From the NCBI GenBank assembly GCA_002373325.1, contig DFKI01000146.1, forward strand, positions 1-17,028: a DNA stretch of 17,028 nt, in the 5' to 3' direction. Under the pieces are notes generated by a model that saw only the letters and a list, made by a program, of their open reading frames with translations, was not told the DNA's origin and did no database searches. Origin of the DNA: Treponema sp. UBA3649 (GTDB taxonomy: Bacteria > Spirochaetota > Spirochaetia > Treponematales > Treponemataceae). The translations under genes and the position numbers were made by a program. Positions 12,493-17,028 of the stretch are shown piece after piece; the stretch's first letter is position 1; each line of letters starts with the position of its first letter.

Positions 12493-14727
12493 ATGTCCTC
12501 AGATTCATTTGTCCTGTCTTCCACAGATACCAGAAAAGGCTTGTTTTCCATTCACAGCATCAGGAGCCGCCTTATCATTGCCATTGGAGCCGCCCTTGCA
12601 GCCTTGCTTATAGCCTGTGCCCTTTTTATCCTCATGATTGTCGAAAAAAACATGGTGGAGCTTGCCCAGTCATTTAACAATCGCACGGTCGAGTACTACA
12701 CGTCGGACACAAAGTCCATCCTTTCCAAAGAGTTCAATATCTGCAAGACTCTGCAGGAAGCCGTGGAGCTTTATGAAGAAATACCTGTCGCCGAACGCCG
12801 GGACTATCTCAATACAATCCTCCGCAAAGTGCTTGTGGAAAACGAGGATTTCGTGGACACATGGACGGTCTGGGAACCAAATGCTCTTGACGGAATGGAT
12901 GCCGAATATGCCGACACTTATTGCCATGACAGCACCGGTCGGTTTATCCCGTATTGGACCAGATCCGGAACTACCATTGATTGTGTGGCCCTAACTGATT
13001 ACGACGGCAGTTTTTGGTACGATCAGCCACGCAACAGTCCCAAGGGAATCCTCATAGAACCGAACCTTTATGAGGTCGCCGGAAAGATGATTTGGGTTTG
13101 CGGAGTTGCATTCCCTATCCACGACTCAAGCGGAAAGGCCGTGGGTGTCGTCGGACTTGACATGTCCCTTGACTCTCTCTCGTCTCTTTTAAAATCAGCG
13201 AAGATTTATGAGAGCGGATACCTGACATTGATTTCAAACGACGGTCTTGTGGCTGTGGGTAAGGATTTAGAGCAGGAAGGCAAGATTTTTGAGGATTTTA
13301 ACAAAGCGGAAAAAAAGAAGCTCTTTCAGAATGCCGCACGCACCCTTACGCCGTTCGGTAATATGGTAATGGAAGATGGAGTGAGAACCCTTGAGATAAT
13401 AAAGCCCTTTAAGGTCGAGAATGCGGATCAGGTCTGGTATGTGGGACTCATGGTTCCTTATGCGGAGATGACAAAGCAGCAGAAAAGTCTCAGGGTCATA
13501 ATCATCGTGATTTTTGCTCTTTCGTTGATGATTGTGTCCGGTGTGGCTTCCTTTATCATCACCAAGGTGGTCAGGGAAATCAACAAGGGTGTGGATGCCA
13601 TGAAGAATATTGCCCAGGGGGACGGAGATTTGACGGTGCGCATGTCTGTCCACAATAACGACGAGATGGGCATAATGTACAAGTACTTCAACAAGACCAT
13701 TGAGAAGATTCAGACATCCATTGCTCAGGTAAAAGACGAGTCTTCGCGCATGGACCAGATTGGGCAGACTCTTTCCGACAATATGAACGACACAGCCGCC
13801 GCCGCAAATCAAATTACCGCAAACATTGATTCAATCAACCGTCAGATTATTCTGCAGGGAGATAATGTCAGGGGTGCGGGAGAGTCCGTGGAATACATCG
13901 CGAACAACGTGGCTTCTCTGATTCAGGACATTGAAAACCAGAGCGCGAGTGTTGTGGAATCTTCATCAGCCATTGAGGAGATGGTAGCGAATATCCGTTC
14001 AGTCACGAATATCCTTGAGAAAAACAGTTCTACAATCAAGGAGCTGGAGAATTCTTCCGAGGCTGGTAAGTCAAGCATCAATACTTCGGTGGATGCCACT
14101 CGCAAGATTCAGGAGCAGTCGGAAACTTTGCTTGAGGCCAGTAAGGTCATACAGAACATCGCTTCCCAGACGAACCTCCTTGCCATGAATGCTGCGATCG
14201 AGGCGGCACATGCGGGTGAAAGCGGAAAGGGATTCTCCGTGGTTGCGGATGAAATCAGAAAGCTTGCGGAGGATTCAAACACCCAGGGTAAGAAGATTAC
14301 CAAGAACCTGAAGGAAGTCCTAAAGAGCATCCGTGAGGTGGCGGATTCGTCAAAGCTCTTGCAGGAAAAATTTAATGACATCTATTCTCTGACACAAATT
14401 GTTTCTGAGCAGGAAACAACGATTATGAGCGCGATGCAGGAACAGTCGGAGGGCGGTGGTCAGGTCCTTACTGCCATGAGGGACATCAACAACATAACGG
14501 TCAACGTCAAGAATGGAGGTCAGGAAATGTCCGGGGCTGCGCAAACTGTAAGGAGCGACATGAACAATCTTTTGCGGCTTACGGAGGAAATCACTTCCAG
14601 TATGCAGGAGATGTCCATGGGTATGGAGAACATCAATCACTCAATCAACAACGCGAACGATTTGACTCATCAGAACTCTGACTGCATAAAAGCACTTGGC
14701 ATGGCGGTAAACAAGTTCAAAGTGTAG
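12493..14727 (+). CDS. Methyl-accepting chemotaxis protein with dCache sensor
   Basis: 744 aa. Membrane helix 1 at about 27-50, an extracytoplasmic double-Cache domain at about 52-330, helix 2 at about 334-357, a HAMP domain at about 358-410, then a long coiled-coil signalling domain. The kinase-control tip IASQTNLLAMNAAIEAAHAG at 556-575 continues GESGKGFSVVADEIRKLAED, the hallmark of MCPs that bind CheA and CheW. The sensor part contains TWTVWEPNALDGMDAEYAD and GRFIPYWTR (about 123-158). I do not see the YxxxxRxWY pattern of amino-acid-binding dCache domains, so the ligand is unknown. No C-terminal CheR-tethering pentapeptide is present (ends NKFKV). GGAG at 12484-12487 supports the start. 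It has its own promoter and a nearby palindrome. Confidence 0.94.
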   Translation: MSSDSFVLSSTDTRKGLFSIHSIRSRLIIAIGAALAALLIACALFILMIVEKNMVELAQSFNNRTVEYYTSDTKSILSKEFNICKTLQEAVELYEEIPVAERRDYLNTILRKVLVENEDFVDTWTVWEPNALDGMDAEYADTYCHDSTGRFIPYWTRSGTTIDCVALTDYDGSFWYDQPRNSPKGILIEPNLYEVAGKMIWVCGVAFPIHDSSGKAVGVVGLDMSLDSLSSLLKSAKIYESGYLTLISNDGLVAVGKDLEQEGKIFEDFNKAEKKKLFQNAARTLTPFGNMVMEDGVRTLEIIKPFKVENADQVWYVGLMVPYAEMTKQQKSLRVIIIVIFALSLMIVSGVASFIITKVVREINKGVDAMKNIAQGDGDLTVRMSVHNNDEMGIMYKYFNKTIEKIQTSIAQVKDESSRMDQIGQTLSDNMNDTAAAANQITANIDSINRQIILQGDNVRGAGESVEYIANNVASLIQDIENQSASVVESSSAIEEMVANIRSVTNILEKNSSTIKELENSSEAGKSSINTSVDATRKIQEQSETLLEASKVIQNIASQTNLLAMNAAIEAAHAGESGKGFSVVADEIRKLAEDSNTQGKKITKNLKEVLKSIREVADSSKLLQEKFNDIYSLTQIVSEQETTIMSAMQEQSEGGGQVLTAMRDINNITVNVKNGGQEMSGAAQTVRSDMNNLLRLTEEITSSMQEMSMGMENINHSINNANDLTHQNSDCIKALGMAVNKFKV

Positions 14728-14775
14728 CGGAATTTGGGGAAAGGAGTGACAAGGCTCTGATTTTAGATAATTTCC

Positions 14776-14804
14776 ATGACAAAACCCTGCTTTCGTGCTA
14801 TAAT
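14776..14804 (+). promoter_or_regulatory. Promoter of the paaK-ACT operon
   Basis: ATGACA at 14776-14781, a 17-bp spacer and a perfect TATAAT at 14799-14804, giving a start near 14811. The -35 coincides with the most upstream ATG of the frame, so that ATG cannot be the translation start if this promoter is used. Confidence 0.8.
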
Positions 14805-14826
14805 CCTAGGCGCAGGAGAAAAGAAG

Positions 14827-16131
14827 ATGAAGTATTTCCAAAAGGAAATGGAGTGTATGGGAGCCGAAGAGCTCAGGAAGCTGCAGGGAAAGCGATTGGC
14901 AGAAAATTTCCGGCATGTATACGAAAACGTACCCTATTACAGGGAAAGATGTCAAAAGGCTGGGGTTACTCCGGACGACATAAGGGGACTGGACGACATA
15001 GCGAAGATTCCCTTTACTTGCAAGGATGATTTGAGACAGACCTACCCCTACGGACTTTTTGCCGTCCCAATGAAAGACGTCGTTCGCATCCAGTCATCAT
15101 CAGGAACCACTGGAAAGCAGATTGTGGTCGGCTACACAAAGGAAGATTTGGATCTCTGGGATGATTGTACCGCAAGACAGCTTGTTGCCGCCGGTGCCGA
15201 TGAGAATGACACCGTTCAGGTCGCTTACGGATACGGACTTTTTACCGGCGGATTCGGAGTGCACGGTGGAGCCACAAAGCTCGGAGCCACGGTAATCCCC
15301 ATTTCATCCGGAAACACACAGAGACAGATTGCGTTCATGCACGACCTTAAGGCAACCGTCCTTTGCTGTACTCCATCCTACGCCGCATACCTGGGTGAGA
15401 CATTGCACGACATGGGTTACGGTCCCGACTATCTGAACCTGAAGGCTGGAATCTTCGGAGCCGAGCCATGGACTGAGGAGATGAGACACAACATTGAGGA
15501 GCTTCTCGGACTCAAGGCCTACGACATCTACGGACTTACTGAGGTCATGGGACCCGGAGTCGCCTTTGAGTGCAGCGAGCAGAAGGGAATGCACGTGAAT
15601 GAGGACCACTTCATCGTAGAGACAATCAACCCGGAGACAGGCGAAAAACTTCCCGACGGAGAAAAGGGCGAGCTTGTCTTCACCGCAATCACCAAAAAGG
15701 CCTTCCCGCTCATGAGGTTCCGCACAAAGGACATTGGTGTTTTGAACCGTGCTCCCTGTGCCTGCGGAAGAACCTTCGTCCGAATGTCCAAGCCGATGGG
15801 ACGCACCGACGACATGCTGATTATCCGCGGAGTAAACGTGTTCCCAAGCCAGATTGAGGGAGTGCTCCTGCAGAACAACTATCCGCCGAACTACCAGATT
15901 ATCGTGGGACGCGAGAACAACACCGACACATTCGAAATCAAGGTGGAGATGACACCGGAAAAATTCAGCGACGTGATTGCGGAAAACCACAAGCAGGAAA
16001 AGGCGTTGGAATCAGCACTGCTCTCCGTGCTCCAGATAAAGGCAAAGGTCACGCTTGTCGCTCCGAAAACAATCGAGCGTTCGGAAGGAAAGGCAAAGCG
16101 CGTCATCGACACACGCAAACTGCATGACTAG
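14827..16131 (+). CDS. paaK: Phenylacetate-CoA ligase family enzyme
   Basis: 434 aa from the ATG at 14827, chosen because AGGAG at 14814-14818 serves it, the upstream ATG lies in the promoter, and the length then equals typical PaaK. ANL-superfamily motifs are present: P-loop SSSGTTGK at 90-97, AEPWTEEMR, YDIYGLTE at 232-239, and TDDMLIIRGVNVFPSQIE at 327-344; a C-terminal Lys-rich EGKAKRVID follows. The enzyme forms an acyl-adenylate, then the CoA thioester of an aryl acid such as phenylacetate. In fermentative anaerobes this pairing with an ACT protein is often linked to aromatic amino-acid or 2-oxoacid metabolism. No indolepyruvate oxidoreductase is in the window, so substrate is inferred only. 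The ACT gene follows after nine bases. Confidence 0.92.
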   Translation: MKYFQKEMECMGAEELRKLQGKRLAENFRHVYENVPYYRERCQKAGVTPDDIRGLDDIAKIPFTCKDDLRQTYPYGLFAVPMKDVVRIQSSSGTTGKQIVVGYTKEDLDLWDDCTARQLVAAGADENDTVQVAYGYGLFTGGFGVHGGATKLGATVIPISSGNTQRQIAFMHDLKATVLCCTPSYAAYLGETLHDMGYGPDYLNLKAGIFGAEPWTEEMRHNIEELLGLKAYDIYGLTEVMGPGVAFECSEQKGMHVNEDHFIVETINPETGEKLPDGEKGELVFTAITKKAFPLMRFRTKDIGVLNRAPCACGRTFVRMSKPMGRTDDMLIIRGVNVFPSQIEGVLLQNNYPPNYQIIVGRENNTDTFEIKVEMTPEKFSDVIAENHKQEKALESALLSVLQIKAKVTLVAPKTIERSEGKAKRVIDTRKLHD

Positions 16132-16140
16132 GAGGATGCC

Positions 16141-16572
16141 ATGACAATCAAGCAGATTTCAATTTTCATAGAGAACAGGCCGGAGTCCCTTCTTGAGCTC
16201 ACCGAAGTCCTTGCAAAAAACAAAATCAACATGAGGGCATTGAGCCTTGCCGACACAAATGATTTCGGAATAGCCCGTATCATCGTGGACAATCCTGATT
16301 CAGTGGCGGAACTGCTCACGAAAGAGGGCTACATCGTAAAGGCGACGAACGTAATCGCACTGGAGATTCCCGATGAGACCGGAAGCTTGAACTCAATCCT
16401 CCGCATCCTCGGCGAAAACGGACGCAACGTTGAGTACATGTACGGATTTACGGGACGAAAGTCAAACAGCGCGTTCATGATTCTCCGGAGCACCGACGTT
16501 CCCACAACCGAAAAGGTCCTTGAGAACAACGGAATCCGAATGGTTTCAGAAGAGGGCCTGAAGGAAATCTAA
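16141..16572 (+). CDS. Tandem ACT-domain protein, probable amino-acid sensor
   Basis: 143 aa made of two ACT domains: about 3-66 (KQISIFIENRPESLLELTEV, then ARIIVDNPDSV) and about 70-140 (NVIALEIPDETGSLNSILRI, then FMILRSTD). ACT domains bind amino acids and regulate partner enzymes. This stand-alone tandem form is commonly found beside PaaK-type ligases in anaerobes and archaea, and may tune the ligase to aromatic amino acids; that role is inferred from context. AGGAGG at 16130-16135 overlaps the paaK stop, giving tight coupling. A repeat array starts 30 bases after the stop and may serve as the operon's end; no conventional terminator is seen. Confidence 0.92.
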   Translation: MTIKQISIFIENRPESLLELTEVLAKNKINMRALSLADTNDFGIARIIVDNPDSVAELLTKEGYIVKATNVIALEIPDETGSLNSILRILGENGRNVEYMYGFTGRKSNSAFMILRSTDVPTTEKVLENNGIRMVSEEGLKEI

Positions 16573-16601
16573 CAGTCTAAATGTCGAGTTTCACCAAACA
16601 A

Positions 16602-16668
16602 TGTCATTCCCGCACATTGCGTGTGATTCCCGTGCTTTGTGTGTCATTCCCGTGCTTGACACGGGAAT
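16602..16668 (+). repeat. Half-site array plus hairpin (20-bp period)
   Basis: Units start at 16602, 16622 and 16642 at an exact 20-bp period, each TGT(C/G)ATTCCCG. Only the last is completed to a hairpin: ATTCCCGTG (16646-16654), loop CTTGA, CACGGGAAT (16660-16668), followed by CTC. The architecture equals the array at 10196-10294, with a different period. Confidence 0.9.
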
Positions 16669-16690
16669 CTCTATTAAAACGGATTGTTCA

Positions 16691-16735
16691 CGTCAAGCCC
16701 GATAATGACATCTTTTCGACTTCTTGGACATCTCC
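16691..16735 (-). repeat. Partial inverted repeat copy with shared flank
   Basis: GTCAAGCCCGATAATGACA is the loop and outer arm of the ATTATCGGG subfamily in minus orientation; the inner arm has decayed (GTTCAC). The next 25 bases, ending in TTGGACATCTCC, match 76-99 closely. With the array at 16602-16668 it forms a facing pair about 20 bases apart, like a BIME doublet. Confidence 0.75.
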
Positions 16736-16761
16736 ATGACATGTTTTTGCAGAACTCTTTT

Positions 16762-17028
16762 TTACTCATGATTCAATCGCCAGTCGATTGTCTTTTTAAG
16801 ATAGTCCACGTACTCGCCGTCCTTGCACATCGTCTTTCCCAAATCATTTGAAAGCTTGGCGACCGGGCGACCGTTGCACTCGGTTACTTTCATCACTATG
16901 TTGAGCGGGGGAACATCTGTGTCGTTCGCAATGTAGGTTCCGATTCCAAACGCAACTTTTGCACGGGACTTGAAATGTTCGTAAAGCGCGCTCGCACGTT
17001 CAAAATCAAGACTGTCGCTGAAAAGAAG
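16762..17028 (-). CDS. pncB: Nicotinate phosphoribosyltransferase, C-terminal end (partial)
   Basis: The last 88 codons of a gene running off the right edge; the stop is TAA at 16762-16764 on the minus strand. The translation contains FSDSLDFERASALYEHF, KVAFGIGTYIAND, PLNIVMKVTECNGRPVAKLS and DLGKTMCKD, matching the C-terminus of E. coli-type PncB almost motif for motif. The enzyme makes nicotinate mononucleotide from nicotinate and PRPP in NAD salvage; FGIGT lies in the phosphate-binding region. It is convergent with the paaK-ACT operon, separated by the repeat cluster. The catalytic N-terminal part is outside the window. Confidence 0.93.
   Translation of the reverse strand, partial: LLFSDSLDFERASALYEHFKSRAKVAFGIGTYIANDTDVPPLNIVMKVTECNGRPVAKLSNDLGKTMCKDGEYVDYLKKTIDWRLNHE

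Noticed and set aside
14776..14826. Upstream ATG at 14776 as the start of the PaaK-type ligase
   Set aside because: It coincides with the -35 hexamer of a good promoter, has no ribosome site and adds 17 residues not typical of the family.

Overview
The window reads as chromosome from a host-associated spirochaete, most likely a Treponema. This is an inference from gene content: four short signal-peptide lipoproteins with loose lipoboxes, a long dCache chemoreceptor, an AAA-ATPase/PD-(D/E)XK gene of a kind treponemes often carry in many copies, ferredoxin-type anaerobic oxidoreductases, a PaaK-type ligase paired with an ACT protein, and mid-range GC. No rRNA, tRNA, transposase or CRISPR array is visible.

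Layout. 1-620: a palindromic repeat, then a small lipoprotein gene whose promoter carries nine consecutive G residues in its -35/-10 spacer, closed by a strong terminator. 623-3299: a MATE exporter (minus) divergent from an unknown 358-aa lipoprotein (plus). 3321-6685: an aldo/keto reductase with Fe-S cysteine clusters (minus), divergent from a PadR regulator overlapping a fused flavoprotein/SCP2-like/membrane protein. The PadR promoter is near consensus and carries two matching palindromes, so autoregulation is likely. 6759-10188: an AgcS sodium/amino-acid symporter, a YfcE-like phosphodiesterase and a lipoprotein gene split by a frameshift at an A7 tract.

10189-10744 is the most unusual stretch. 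It is a mosaic of palindromic repeats in both orientations. Each array has one to three copies of a left half-site at a 20-23 bp period followed by one complete hairpin, and the arms differ between copies but stay self-complementary. The arrays bracket a small ORF and run directly into the promoter of an AAA-ATPase/PD-(D/E)XK protein (10745-12331), which appears to be read from a leaderless mRNA. A related array lies at 16602-16735.

12493-17028: a dCache chemoreceptor with its own promoter and a palindrome near the transcription start, a phenylacetate-CoA ligase plus a two-ACT-domain protein in one operon, the second repeat array, and the C-terminal end of nicotinate phosphoribosyltransferase (pncB, minus) running off the window.

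The main candidates for something new are (1) the BIME-like repeat family with iterated half-sites next to a nuclease-ATPase, (2) the poly-G promoter of the first lipoprotein, (3) the A7 frameshift in the second multidomain lipoprotein, and (4) the leaderless promoter of the AAA/nuclease gene.
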